64,000 nucleotides of DNA from NCBI RefSeq assembly GCF_020921035.1, contig NC_063151.1, positions 4,402,001 through 4,466,000 of the forward strand, given 5' to 3'. A model generated the notes under the pieces. It was not told where the DNA came from and did no database searches. It saw only the letters and a program-made list of their open reading frames with translations. Below, piece after piece: positions 35,029 to 47,857 of this stretch. A program made the position numbers and the translations under genes. The stretch's first letter is position 1. Every line of letters begins with the position of its first letter. This DNA comes from Rhodamnia argentea. Taxonomy: Eukaryota > Streptophyta > Magnoliopsida > Myrtales > Myrtaceae.

Positions 35029-38000
35029 TCAGCATCCTAGGCTTTTCAATATGCTACTAAGCTCATTAATGACCACAGGCGGGTCAGCATGTGATCCCAC
35101 GAGATTGATGGCATGGTACTCCAAGCCCTTCCACTTTGAAATTAGGGCAAAATGAGGACGCCTGTATTGGCTGCTAATGATCTCAAGAATTACTGTTTTG
35201 GGCGTTGCCGACACAATGTGAGTTAGACCTGCGCCGTGAGCTCCGATAATAACTGAGGCATCTTGAATGGCTTGCACTTGGTCCTTCATGAGCATGTGTG
35301 CAAACAAACCATTCACAAGATTTACTTTGCATTTTATATGGTTGGAGGCCCAGCTCTTCAAAGAATCAAAGACTTCTTGCTCATTGCTAAGCCTTGACTC
35401 GGGTTTGCCACTGTGTCGAGGGTGGGCTAAATAGTTTTCACGACGAACAAATAGCACATTATGACCAGAGACTGCCTTTTCAGGATGATGTCTGTTCACT
35501 GAGAAACCAAAAGCTGATCTAATCATCTCTCCGAACTCAGAAAGTCGAGCAGTCTTGTGGTCATCGGGATTCCGCCATAAATCTTGTGCAGATGTCCCCT
35601 GGCAGTTTATAGGCTGACTGAGTCCCTTGAACATGGCATTCTCATATCCCAAAGGCGACATAACGGCACGACGGAAGCAAACTGACCCGTGAAAACTTTT
35701 AGCATATGCAACACTTGAAAACAGCGCCTGCCACATTTCTTCCATGGGCGACTGAAAATATTTATAGAAGTTACATACAGTGAGAAAGAGTTGAGCATGT
35801 TCATACCGTGCAATTCTGAACGTGGAACAAACTCAGTGGAAACACAGTTGCAGACATGCAAAGTCACCGGAATTACTTAAAAACGTCGCTATGTGTGACT
35901 CCACTTAATGACGAAGCTCTGAAGAAGCTAGAAAGTGGCCTTAACATAAGATATCAAACCAAAAACTGCCATCTAGGCCCTTGAGAACATTCAAAACATA
36001 AATTTGCTTTGTAATGGCAAAGAAAGGATCCATATAGCTAGGCCCTTTACTATTACCACAAATGTGTTGATGTGATCATAAACAAATGTTTTGGCAAATT
36101 AGTGAAAGAAAACAAAAAAGAATCCGGGGAAAAACTTATGAGAATCTCATCATTTAGCAAAAATTACGAGATCAAGATAATACTCTAGCACAAGAAGGTG
36201 CAAAAAATCCATTGGTATATTATCAAGGTGCTGAATATTCTCAAGGAGTCGAGGCATTTTTCAGAAATAACACTTGAAATTAGCCTATCAGAAAACCTTT
36301 TCTTGTTAATGTTAAGGAAACCTAAAGGTTTTTAAATCCTCATGGCACAGACTCCCATAGGTTTGTTAAGGCACAAGACAGAATCAACATAGTTCCTGCT
36401 TCTACTCGTTTTGTGTTACCCAATTGTTTGCTTTTACAAAAGCTTAAGTGTTAGGAACGATACACACAGTTCTGTAAGCATAATCCTTAACATTTCCCCC
36501 ATTGTCAGCTACACTTTACCCAGTAGGTGGATATAACCACATTGATGAGGATAAGCACAATAGCCGAAAATAGGAGCACAATTGACCAAACAAAGCGATA
36601 CAATATGAAATCACGATTGGAGCACTTAGGCCATGTTAAATACCCACTTTGCCAAAAGTTCAAACTATCAAAGAACTCGCACAAAATGCATATCAAGCAT
36701 ACTCCTCAAAAGGGGATACAAATGTTAAATTCACCATAAAAGAAAAATGATGATAAGAAAGATTGAGTTTCCTTGATAATTAATTATCCTCTCTATACTC
36801 AAAGGCTACTACAGATATTTGACTGAAGATAATTTTGGTAACTTTGTTCGATCTATATCCTATATCAAAAACTAATTGTTGAAAGAAACATGAGCCTAAA
36901 ATACGTTACTCTCATCCCGCTACAATTTCTAAACAGAGAGAACAAGGTTCTTTCCACTTATACTGAAGCTAATTTTCTGTGTTTCAGGCTACTCCATGTT
37001 GTTACAGCCAAACCCTTTTTAGTCATGCCAAGCATGAAACCACATATAGATCCAATTTCCACTTTATCTAAAATATGTGGTACCACCTAAAAACGTGTAA
37101 TATGCACCCATTACCCCATAAACAGGAAGAGAACAAATGATTTTCAGACTCCCCCAAGATTATTCCACACATGCAGAAATCATAAGCACTGGAACATGAA
37201 TTTGGAGACCACAGCATCCATCTCATACCGTGCAATGGCCGTCTACAAAGATAACATGAGGCCGATATGGTAATTCAGTGACCCTAGAGGAAACATATGC
37301 GTTGTACCAATCAGTAACCGTGTGAAATAAGTTTGCATATTCAAAGCGAGTGATAAGAAGTGTTGGCTCCTCGATCCACTGCATCAAGAGACATAATGTT
37401 AGAGAGAGATAAAATAAATGTAGAGCTGAGAAGACATAGAGAAAAGTAGAAACAGTCCACACAAAATGATAGATAGACGGCTAACAGGAAAAAACCACCT
37501 GTCCAACCAGATTAGTCTAGACACTAGATCCTCAAAACTTTTGTTCTCATCTTTCCCAGAATCTAGGGGATACATAATCAGCCGTTTGCCATTTCAGTTA
37601 GCCAGAATTTCCAGCTTCACAACAACCACTGGTTCTGCGCAGCCATAGTCAATTGTTAAAGGAAAGAGCTACCACAAAAAAACAATCTGTCCAACTGAAT
37701 TTACCTAAAATCTAGATCTTTCCAACCTATACGGTTCCCATCTTTCCCAGAATCTAGGAGATAATTAATCAATTGTTGTTAGCATATTCAGCTTTTCATT
37801 ATCACTGAACCAGTAACTGTAATAGCATTCAATTGATTTCACATCTGAAAAATGCATAGCAATTGTATTGCGCTCCCCTGACAAAAGGACATAATTTTGG
37901 AGCTTCATAACCATCGATCATCATCACATCCTACTCTGCCGTATAACCCTACAAAAGCGTAATGCCGGATCCCCATAACCACCAGTAAAATTCCAGATTC

Positions 38001-38753
38001 CATAAATTGGATTGTAACTGACACAAGCAGAACAGAGACGAGGACAAACAGATCGATCAAAAGCATAACCTGATCGCACTGCAGCTCTCCTGGTTTGACG
38101 ACACGAATCGACCCGATCAAACTACGAATCGGATGCCGCTTACCCTGGTCCACATAATTATCCAAGAACTCATCGCTCACGAGACTCTTCCCTCTCCTGA
38201 ACACCAACTCGCCGCCACCCCCTCCCTCGGAGATCTGGAACGCGCCGTCCTCGAACACCGGCATCTCCTCCTCCTCACTCCTCCCCAACACGTCCTCCAG
38301 CCTCTCCCCTCCCACCGCCATCCTGATCCTCTCGGGCGACATCCTCAGCTGCCCTCCCTCGCAGACGGAGCTCTCGAGCGTCTCGCTGTGGAAGCACCGG
38401 AACCATCCTCCCCCGCGGCCCCCTCCGCCGTCGACGGCGGAGAGGAGGTCGAGGCGGCGGGTGAAGCCGTTGCCGAAGAAGGCCTCGCAGGAGTGGGGCC
38501 GGGCGCTAGGGTTTTGGGACCAGGGGAGGTAGGAGGGGAGGATCGGCCATCTTTTCAGAGAATCGAAGTTGCCGTCGCGGCGTCGCTCGGTGAGTTGAGG
38601 GATGACGCCGGTCGGATCGTCGTGGCGGATCTGTGACGAAGAAGCTTCGAGGGTTCGCTTCGGGGTAGGGCGGAAGTAGAGGAAGAGAGAGAGGGTGTTG
38701 ATGGCGAAGAGGGCGACCACCACTTTCAGGAGATTGTAGCTTCTTCCGGTCAT
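35029..38753 (-). CDS. XYLT: Beta-1,2-xylosyltransferase (Golgi N-glycan, GT61)
   Basis: Three exons on the minus strand, 38753-38070, 37378-37229 and 35751-35029, all phase 0 with GT-AG introns, encode 518 aa (Arabidopsis XYLT is 534). It is a type II Golgi membrane protein: short cytosolic tail, membrane anchor (NLLKVVVALFAINTLSLFLY, about 7-26), variable stem, then the catalytic region with WPILPSYLPW, SCEAFFGNGFTRR, FEYANLFHTVTDWYNAYVSS and, near residue 450, the HGAGLTHI motif of GT61. The enzyme transfers xylose from UDP-xylose in beta-1,2 linkage to the core mannose of plant N-glycans, the epitope typical of plant glycoproteins. The stem contains an expanded Gly/Arg run (residues about 105-115) and an acidic EEEE stretch. 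Introns are 1477 and 691 bp. No lesion is seen, so the gene looks intact. Confidence 0.97.
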
Positions 38754-39590
38754 GGCTTCTCTGCTCTCTCTTTATGTGGAGTCCGCGTGAATTCGATGGC
38801 TGGATCGATCAGTCGATGGAGGAAAACATTTGAATAGAATAGATATCATCACCAGCGAAATAGCGACCGAGTGTCAAAAAATAAGCCGCGAATGAATTCT
38901 GTTGCGTTGACTTATTGACGACTAAAAAACTTTGGTCGTCGTCTTTGGTAAGAGCGATTCCTTCCTTGCATGTGTTTTTTCTCTTTTCCAATTTCAGATT
39001 TTTTTTTTCTATTTCTAAGTTTTCATTTATTTTCTTATTAGAAAAAAAAAAGTATTTTCATACATGATAAATCGCCAGAAATGAGGTAATTTGCAAGATG
39101 GAATACCCGTTGACATGGTCTTCAATCCATTAAGAGTATCCGAATTAAGCGTATTCTGGGCCGAAGCAATAAACCTATTTGAAGTGAATAAATTCAGATG
39201 AAATTAATGTCTTTTGATAATCAAAGTTCTGAATTATACAAAATATAATCAGCATCTTTGATCATCAATTTTTGTTTTTTTTTGTGAATGAATGTACTTA
39301 TAATGCATCTTGTGCATAACCGTTGATATCTTTTTACTTACAAAATCCAGAGGAAATCTCATTAAATTGATAATAAATAGTCTTCATATAGGCAATATCA
39401 AGAAGCATCTCAACGACAAAATTAAAATAAAATAAATCGCTACGGATACAAATTTTCTAAATGACAAATGAATAACCACAAATTTCGAATCAATATACAA
39501 ATTTAGCAAGCAACTTGATTTTTTTTTCTTATGCCTCCGAAATAAAGGCTCCAATTAATTCTCGATTTCTTGTATCTTATCATAAGCTAG
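38754..39590. other. Intergenic stretch between XYLT promoter and pirin 3' end
   Basis: About 0.84 kb, AT-rich, holding the XYLT promoter (at its left) and the pirin 3' UTR (right). No further gene or repeat is identified. Confidence 0.55.
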
Positions 39591-41740
39591 CTAAAAGTCC
39601 GATCTCCTCCAATGCCTTGCCTTCTCAAACCCATTGATGCAATTATCGAAATCGTATATGGTCCGGTCAATCTCTTCCTGAGTGTTCATCACAAATGGCC
39701 CGAGCTGCACCACGGGCTCGCCCAACGGCTCGCCTCCGACCAAGATGAACCTCAAGGGCTTGGTCGATCTGTTCCACGCCTCAACCCCGTCTCCGTGGCC
39801 GAGGAGGAGGAGGTGGTGGGTAGTCACGGGCGAGGATTGCGGGATCCCGAAGACGCCCTCCCCCTCGAGGACGTACACGAAGGCGTTCCACGAGGTGGGT
39901 ATCGGCTGTTGAAGGTGAGCCCCTGGCTTAAGAGTGAAGTCCAGGTACATGGTGGGTGTTCTCGTGTAGATTGGAGATTTGGCTCCTAAAGCCTCTCCTG
40001 CTATGACCCTCACGTTGATACCATCTTCCGTAGCTTCTGCAATGTCTTTGCCTGATATTTCTTGGTACTTCGGCTCAATCCTGCCATAGAAAACCAGAGG
40101 CGGGAATCATTCTACGGTTGATAATAACTTGTTATGTTAACCACATCAGTTATTAAAAGGTGAGACTTGATGATTGAGAAGCTTGGCTATTTAGACGAGA
40201 TTTTGCCTATATTTAGCTTTGATGAGTACTGAACTCACATTTTTTGTTTGGAGGAGAGGTTGATCCAGAGCTGTAACCCTTTTTGAGTTCCCTGACTTGC
40301 AGGCATCTCGGAATGGACAATCCCTCTTCCCGCGGTCATCCACTGTACATCACCGGGTCCTATTATCCCCTTTTGCCCTTCGAAATCTTCATGTGTCATG
40401 GATCCCTGATACAACAACATCACTCGGGTTAGCATTCCTTCATTTTTTAAAATGTAACGGTTAAAATGATATTCTAAACGAGCTTTCGCGCGTCAAAATG
40501 AATTATTCCCATTTCAAAGAGTAATTCATTTTCTGATTGGAGTGACCACTAGTAGAGGAATGATGCATCTCAATCTCATCATGTTCTATCATTACCAAAG
40601 AATCCGAATTCCCACGCTAATGGCCATGGGGGTCCTCCAAATCATGAACGGTGGAGATTGTGCAATTCCCTAAACATGAAGCGCAAAGTACAAGCACTTG
40701 CTGTGCAAAAGACAAAGCAAATAAATGCGAACTTTTCTTTGGTCGTCTCGACACTTCATGTGGCTCCAATTGGGCTAAAGCGTATATGGTCAACCTTTGA
40801 CAAGGAAAGAGCTACTACCTTGCTTTTGCGTGGCGCAGCCTTTGCGTGCTTACCTAAAGTGGTTGCTTGCCGGCCATACCCAGAGACATGAATAATGAAT
40901 TTCCATCTATTGCTGTCACTGGTTTTGATGAAGTCAATTCTTACTGGTTGATTTTCTTCCGTGAGATCTTTCGTTAAATATTTTTATAGTGCTTGCTTCC
41001 TTCTGACAAACGTGATTCATTCCTCATTTTACCGTTTTCAAATCAACTTTTCTCGCCTTCTTCCAACTTAGGACAAGATTTATCGGACCTATTGGAGAGT
41101 CAAGAGTCGTCGATATTGAACAAGACTTTCGTACCTGTAGCATGTAGGTGACGGTCTCGAATCCTGTTCGCAGAAAACAAAAGCATCAAAACAGAGTTCA
41201 TGTGACATGTCTATACTTAGCCACGCATCGGCTCTGTTTCCTTTTCAAACAGTCGCAAATTCACAAGCCCATTTTACCAAGAAGAGAAAAAAAACCAGAC
41301 AAATTCACAAACCTCTGTGCGGATGGTCTGGAAATCCAGCAGGAGCAGTCACTACAGACCACAAAACAGGAAAAAAATAAGCAGAAAATATGGAGTTCTT
41401 GTCCAGCATTGATTACCATGGAGATTGGGTATCAGCAGATGAACAAAAGAACAGAGAGAAAACAGAGAGACCCACCCGAAAATTCATCCAAGGCAAGAAA
41501 AGGATCGAAGTATCTCAGCTCAAACCTGGAAACACCACGCACCCTCTTAGCCAAACTGTTGCGGTTTCGTGTTATGAAAGATGAAGAAAACGAAGATCCG
41601 GAAGATCAGTTCCGTCTCTCTTACCGGCCAATGCTTCTCCTGACAATGGCTCCGACGCCTTCGTGCTGAGGCCTGGCCAAGAACTTCCTGGTCACCATGC
41701 GGGGCTCGCTGATTTCGCAAGAAACTTGTGCGTCTGTCAT
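39591..41740 (-). CDS. PRN: Pirin-like protein (cupin, metal-binding)
   Basis: Six exons on the minus strand: 41740-41625, 41525-41476, 41351-41313, 41163-41135, 40405-40239 and 40080-39591; the total is 891 nt, giving 296 aa, close to Arabidopsis PRN1 (287). The upstream in-frame ATG at 41740 (MTDAQVSCEISEPRM) is preferred to the ATG at 41698 because it gives a family-like length. The N-terminal cupin keeps the four metal ligands: HPHRGFETVTYML (His65, His67) and IVHSEMP (His109, Glu111). The C-terminal cupin contains YLDFTLKPGAHLQQPIPTSW. Plant pirins bind the G-protein alpha subunit GPA1 and act in ABA, blue-light and seed responses; quercetinase activity is known in homologues. Exons of 50, 39 and 29 nt are very short. 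No lesions are seen. Confidence 0.95.
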
Positions 41741-41868
41741 CTTCTTCTCCTGATTCGGCTCGACCTTACGGTGCAAGTGTTCCGTTTTTGTGTTTGTGTC
41801 TGCGTTCGTGATCGTGATCGTGTATCGAATTTGTTTAGGGTGAAGAAAAAGCTGGAGACACTCGAGCG

Positions 41869-41876
41869 TTTATATA
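41869..41876 (-). promoter_or_regulatory. TATA box of the pirin gene
   Basis: TATATAAA (minus strand) lies about 130 bp upstream of the pirin ATG, placing transcription start near 41840. A G-box core CACGTG at 41979-41984, about 105 bp further upstream, fits ABA- or light-linked expression (inference). Confidence 0.6.
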
Positions 41877-42809
41877 GGGAGGAATTGAAAAGAGAGAGAG
41901 AGAGATCGTTAACAGTGACAGTTGTCCTTCCTGAAGCAGGGAAGGTCAAAGGGAAGCGTTGGCTGCCAGGTGGGGCCCCACGTGCTCGGGTTCGATCTCT
42001 CGAGGGACTTTTCTTCTGGATCGATTTTGGATTTTTTAAATTCCATGCGGAGTGGCGTCAGCATGTCGTGGACGTGATGGGGGCTGTGGGAGGGCGAGGG
42101 CTCTGGATCTGGACCGTCGATTCAAGTGCCACGTACGGACTTGATCGAGGGAGTGGGACGTCATCGATGATTCGCTAGTCGCGTACAGGGTGGCTGTTGG
42201 GCTTGGGCCCAGGACCTGCATTGAAAGTGTTTCGTGGGGTGTTCATTTTTTTTGGGTTCGTTTTAGGGGGGAAAACTGTAGGGCCCACCATATATGTGAA
42301 AAATGATTGTTCGAGTATAACAGAAATTATTATAATTTTGGAAAAGACTATGAAAATTTACATATATGCTGAACTTCAGCATTTTAGTATTTTTTTACCA
42401 AAAAATAATTTTAATATTTAAAAAAAATTCGGGTTTCCACGTACATTAAAGCTGAAGCATGAGCCCCGCAAAACGCGTTTTTTACTACTTTTCGTAATTT
42501 TGTGACTCAAAAGATTAGACTTTTTTCTAATGCGAAATGTTTGAAGCGCATTTGAATATACGAGTAATGAAATTCATAATATTATACGAATTTTGTCGTA
42601 ATCTTTTGAAATTCAAAATATATCTTTTCACCTGCGAATTTTAGGGGGACAGTTGTGATGAGGAAACAAAATTAGTTATTCTTCGCGTACGCGAGATAGG
42701 CGCGATATACCATCCTACGATACTAGAATTAGATTAGAACTTGGGCTTCAAATCATGCTAAATCAAGTTTTAGACTGATAAGTTGAGTTGAACAAGATCA
42801 AACTTATTG

Positions 42810-42849
42810 AATAGATTTTGAATTCCAACAAAAAAAAAAATAGATTTTG
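42810..42849 (+). mobile_element. About 18-nt oligo(A) micro-insertion with 11-bp target duplication
   Basis: aatagattttg occurs at 42810-42820 and 42839-42849; between them lies aattccaac followed by A9 (42821-42838). Size, oligo(A) end and direct repeat match the inserts at 11928, 53393 and 53929; the end motif (TTCCAAC) is a diverged version of TTCGACC. Confidence 0.5.
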
Positions 42850-44702
42850 CAAAAAGGTAGGTCAAAATTTTACCGATATATACGGGAGATGGTTACGTAA
42901 GAGTTTTCCTAACGTCGACTTGTGGTAGTTGAAATTGATATTTATCATTTAATGGGGTTATTGTAATAAGGTACGATACATAGATTCTTAATAGTTTAAT
43001 ATGAGACAGGCTACTATGGGTCGAGTTGAACTAGGCCAATGATGAGAGGGCTCGCGATTGAAAACTCTATAAATATGGCTCAAATCCCTCCTCTAAATCT
43101 CTCATGCACAAACGTACTTGCATAGGGAATGAACGTATCGTTTCGTGAGTAGCATTCTCATTCGACTAGTGTTTTAGGGAGAGGATACGGGAGAAGCATT
43201 TGAGTTTCGAATTGACATCATTCCGTCAAACTAGGAGCGCCAATCTTTTTTTTTATATGTTCTATAAACATGTATTTTTTTCCTTAATAGAAAGAAATAC
43301 CCAATTGGACATTCTAAATAACATGTGCAATTTTTATTTATTTTTATTTTTTGTCTCCATATTTGGTCAAACTGACCAAGACGTCGCGTGCGATCGTCCT
43401 CACGAGTCCTAAGCCTCGTATTCCTCGTGGAATTAGTAGTTCCCTTTTTTTTTTTTAGTGCCGCTCTATTCGACCACGTAATTTGATTCAAAGTTGAACA
43501 CGTTAAACAAAAAACTGATAAAGACACCCTATGGTGACATCGGAACGTCGTCCGCTGCATGTCATCCTCCTCCTCCGCCAACTCAAGAAACGTGAATTAC
43601 GACGGAGCGGCCTAATTTCATTTCAACAAAACATCGAGCCGGTTGGAATTTGGCGGCCTTAACGAGGAATCATATCGTACAATCTATAAATCTAATGCAA
43701 ACCATTTAGTGTTTTCAAAATCGTATGATATATCAGTTGACAACAGAATCAAGTTGAATTGACTAAAATCGAATTGGATTTGTTATGCAGGCCTTGTTCC
43801 TATAAGATCGATATATATATGGCTTAATACAAAACGTGGTGATCCTAAATGAGGACCCATATGATCCAATAACCCAAATGTATTGTTTTTAAAATCACAA
43901 CGGATATCAAATCAACCACGGGGAAATCACTAGTACGGTATTTTATGACATTCGATGGTGAGTGTGTGACTTGAAATTATTAATACAAGTTTTCATTTTT
44001 GACGATATCCATGACTGAGATTTTTCCTTGTTAATATTTCATATTTTTCGTATGTCTAACTATAAGTTATGGCCAATATATTGAAATAGCAAATGATATA
44101 TTGGTAGTGACAAAGTAGGTTTCATGTTCCGAATATGTATAATAAATCTCAAATTTAATATTTCAAATTTGGAACCTACATCCGTCCTGAAATCGCCGGT
44201 CCCACGCAAATAAATACGGTCTTAATAAAGACAACGATGGTCCCACAAACTCCGAAATCCCGGGCAGGCCCAAGATAGAACGTTACAAGAGACATGGGAT
44301 TCCAATGACGTCACTGCTAGAGGAGCGTGACGAAAGAAGGCCACCCCCTGCTCGCGGCTTCGCCCCCACATCATCGAATCATCACCATCACGTCACGGCG
44401 CGAGGGTCAAAGTCCCGTGGCCTCGAATTTAAGTCTTAGTCGTCTTCGTCGCCAGCAAGCAAATCCGACGACATTTGCCATTTTCCAACTTCTTCCTCTC
44501 GTGTGAATGACAAGGGAGGACGATGAAATTTGCCCGCTTTTCGTTTGTTTTTGTTTGTTTTCGGTTTTTGGACTCCACTCAAGGACGTCATCTTTGCGTT
44601 GCTTTCTTGTCACGCCCTTAGGAGTTAGGTCCCCCCCCATTAATTTCACCACAGAAGAACTACCAAAACACATACCTTAGAGAGAAAAAAAAAAAAGAAA
44701 AT

Positions 44703-44818
44703 GGGCAACTCTGGATCCCGTCTCGAGCCCGGGCGTTGGGGTCCCCAGCCCGAGCTCGAGAGACTGAGTCCAACCGACGAGGTCTCTCATATGCGAGCGT
44801 CGGGGTTAAGTAGTATTT
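44703..44818. repeat. GC-rich minisatellite fragment
   Basis: A short GC-rich patch in AT-rich surroundings with cgagcccgggcgttggggtc and cccgagctcgag units, the same vocabulary as the array at 61143-61935. Probably the core of a smaller relative. Confidence 0.45.
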
Positions 44819-46543
44819 TGGACAATAATTCATAATTTTCTAAAAGTTTATTTTTCTGAAATTTAGATATATATTTCTTACATTGGCTATAAAAAGAATT
44901 ACCATTGACTTGTTTTCCCGAGCGGTCCGAACGTTGAAAATTTTTTTAAAAAAGGAAGTTGACGGTAAATTTTTCACGACAAACGAATCTTTAGCCATAT
45001 GCCCCGTCGCCGTGTGCTAACGAGCAAAGACATTATGAGCTTTGCTAGGAAACACTTAGGCTAAGGCTAAATCTTCCATCCACAAAAGAGAAAAGGCTAA
45101 ATTTGGTCCGCCATGCACCGATCAATCACATCCGTTAGATCGTACGAATCTCATCCGAGCAAGTTCAGTGACAGTTGATTGCATGTGATCCGTGGTGAAT
45201 CATGGCTCGGAAGAATATTATATTTCTTCGCCAACGCGAGAGCATGCAAATGTACATGTACAATCATAAATAAGCACATGAGGCTACAATCAAATACAAA
45301 TTCATTTAGTGCTGCAAGCTGGCAATTCTTTTGGGAAAATCAATCAAGAAAGACGGTGGAAAACCGAGGACGGCTCACGGACATTCATTACCATGAGGAC
45401 TAAGTCAAAGGAAATCCCGGAAAAGGTCCGAAGTTGCTCATTAGAATAGGTAGAAAGGTGACCTTTTCCTCCGTCTATGATTGAAGAAAGCATTTTGATT
45501 AAACAGCCCTTTGATTAATGAAATACAACTATTCGCATTTTGTATATGATGCCCAAGCCTTCGGGAAAACTAATAAAAAAAGTTCCAAACTTAATGTAAT
45601 TATGTCAATTCAGTCATAAAATTATATTTTTTTTTGGTCAATTGAGTCATAAATCTTTTGTAATCGTGTTAATTCATTTAATTTGGCTGGGCGGCACCGT
45701 TAGTGACGTTACGTCGGGACCGACCGGTTAAATGAACTGAATTCATACAAATTTAAAAAATACTGAAAAATACGACCTATCAAAATATTGGTTACAAAAA
45801 GTTTTCTCCAACTGGAGTGAAAGAAAACACTGACTATCAAAAGTACAGTAACCAATTTCAGCGAAACAATGGTACGTGATTTACAATACTGGTCGACTAC
45901 TCATTTACGTTTTAGGGTGATAAAGTCATCATCTCGTAGATTTAATTTGGGTGGAGCATGTTCTCGTTGCCTTAAAAATTGCCATCAAATAAGTGAGATG
46001 GTTTGGGTTGAATTTGGTCTGACCTAGAACGACCCATTTATACGAAGTACAAATTTAAGAACCCACGCTCAACCCAACTCATATTATGAAAAGACTTATC
46101 AAAAAACATCCCTATTTAATTCAATCTTTGAAAACTTGTGTCCATATAATTGACCACTTTAAGCTCTTCTTGCATGTATATTATTAGACGAAACACAGAA
46201 AACATGCATCCACCTAATTAATACACTTTTAAGCTCTTCACGAACATATGTCATTAGGATAAAATATTTGTTTCGACAACAAGAAGCTAACGAATTGACT
46301 TTTAACATTGCATAGAATTTTCAATTTTTCTATTTATTCATAATGAAAATAAGAGGAAATAGTACTTGGTAATGGATTTATAAAATAACAGCAAAAGATA
46401 ACATGGAAGGATTGAAGTTGCACTTGAATGAAAAGTAAAATATCGAGCAGGACAATTCATGCTAACTATGGACTGTTGCTTTCTCAAAGAGAGGAAGCTA
46501 GAGTTACGGATGTGCGTTGGATTCGAGTAAATTCTAAACTCGT

Positions 46544-46578
46544 TATATATATATATATTTATTTATTTATTTATTTTG
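46544..46578. repeat. (TA)n-(TTTA)n microsatellite
   Basis: About eight TA units run directly into about six ATTT units. Confidence 0.9.
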
Positions 46579-47381
46579 CCAGTAAACCCATTTTCTGAAT
46601 AGAATTAACCCATTTAATGACTCGGCCCATTGAATATGGGTTAATAAATGACTCCACAACCTATTTTGACATGTCCAGTCCACGAAATGCCTCATAGAAC
46701 AAACGGTTCTGATGTATTCGGTGATGCATCGAGCCGGCATCGAAGCAAGAATTTCCCCTTATTCAAGACAATCTCGGCCCCTTATTGCGGATTTATTGTG
46801 TCGGAGCAGCGTGTTGTAACTCCTGCCCTTTGTCCAGATATCAGGAACTTTGGCACTTCAATAGCCAAGAGATGTATCAAACACCTCGTCAAAACTGCAA
46901 AGTGCGATCGAATAGAGAATAGAGATGTAGCTTTCACTCAAAAATTCCTAAAGCGGGAAACTCTTTGAAGAAGACGTTCTCTCCAAAACGGACTCTACAC
47001 TACACGGTTTCAACTACAGGTGGGCCTTGAGTGAGCGTCCAGGCCCAACCCAGTAGTAAACGATGAGGCCTTGGGCCCAAAAGAGATCCATCTTCGTCGT
47101 CCCCTCGGGTTTCCTTTTCGGTGCCCGCGTCATTTTCCTCCTCTCCTCGTTCTTCAGCTCGTCGCGACGTCGCCTCATGCCTTTCGGTTCCCGAGGTTTT
47201 GCAGTCGCTAAAACCCTACTCGACCGGGAGCAGGAAAAAGACAGTTGACCGACGAGGTTCCGAGGCCAGGGACGCGGTAGCGAAGCTCACAGTCTTGGTT
47301 TAACCTTCTGGAGGGTTGAGTCGTTTCACGAGCGGCGAGTTAGGGACCCGTCGGAAGCACAAGTCGAGCGGATTGGCCTCT

Positions 47382-47853
47382 AACAGTGAGTAACACTAAC
47401 GACATCTGCATTTGCGAATTTAAGTTCTCATCAAGCTGGAGAGTTGTTATTGGCCACTGAGAGGAGATTAGGCGTGCTAAGTGTCGGATTGAAGTAATGA
47501 ACTCGCTTCACGGTTGTTCCTCTGAATTCTCGCTGTTGTCTCATTTTTGTGCTCTTTTCCACCCGAGCTTGAGGGCGTGTCATTTGTGATGCGCCTGCGA
47601 GTGTTCTCCATGTAGGTGTAATCGTAGGAGCTGTTAAACCTGGTATTTAGTACGTACGTGACTTTGTTGGGTGCTATAAGATCAGAGGGTTATGTTCCTC
47701 GTGCTTCACAGGTTAACCAGCTCTTCTAGCCAGTAATGGGCATAAGTTTAGTTTTTGATAGCTTTTTCTTGTTTGGGTGTGCTCGTTTTTAGGTCTATCG
47801 GCGAGGATCCAGTTAGCTTTCTCATAGGTGTTGTGTCTGTTGAAGGTGTTCTA
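47382..47853 (+). other. 5' UTR intron of the EngB-type gene (inferred)
   Basis: A donor gtgagt at 47382 and an acceptor ttctag ending at 47853, four bases before the ATG at 47858, suggest a leader intron. A leader exon with a 61-codon upstream open frame (47063-47248) would precede it. Confidence 0.45.
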
Positions 47854-47857
47854 GGAA

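Larger units (their letters stand above)
41985..47380. other. Intergenic region without recognised gene
   Basis: About 5.4 kb. It contains a micro-insertion (42810-42849), a GC-rich minisatellite fragment (44703-44818), TA/TTTA microsatellites (46544-46578) and, at the right end, the promoter and leader of the EngB-type gene. A TATA-like stretch with following transcribed-looking sequence near 43065 could be an old LTR fragment but is not firm. Short open frames show no family motif. Confidence 0.55.

Noticed and set aside
43020-43250. Possible LTR fragment with a TATA-like box (ctctataaatatgg)
   Set aside because: No paired repeat, primer-binding site, target duplication or coding remnant could be found, so it is not listed as an element.
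46648-46968. 106-codon open frame upstream of the GTPase gene
   Set aside because: No family resemblance; surrounding sequence looks like ordinary intergenic DNA.
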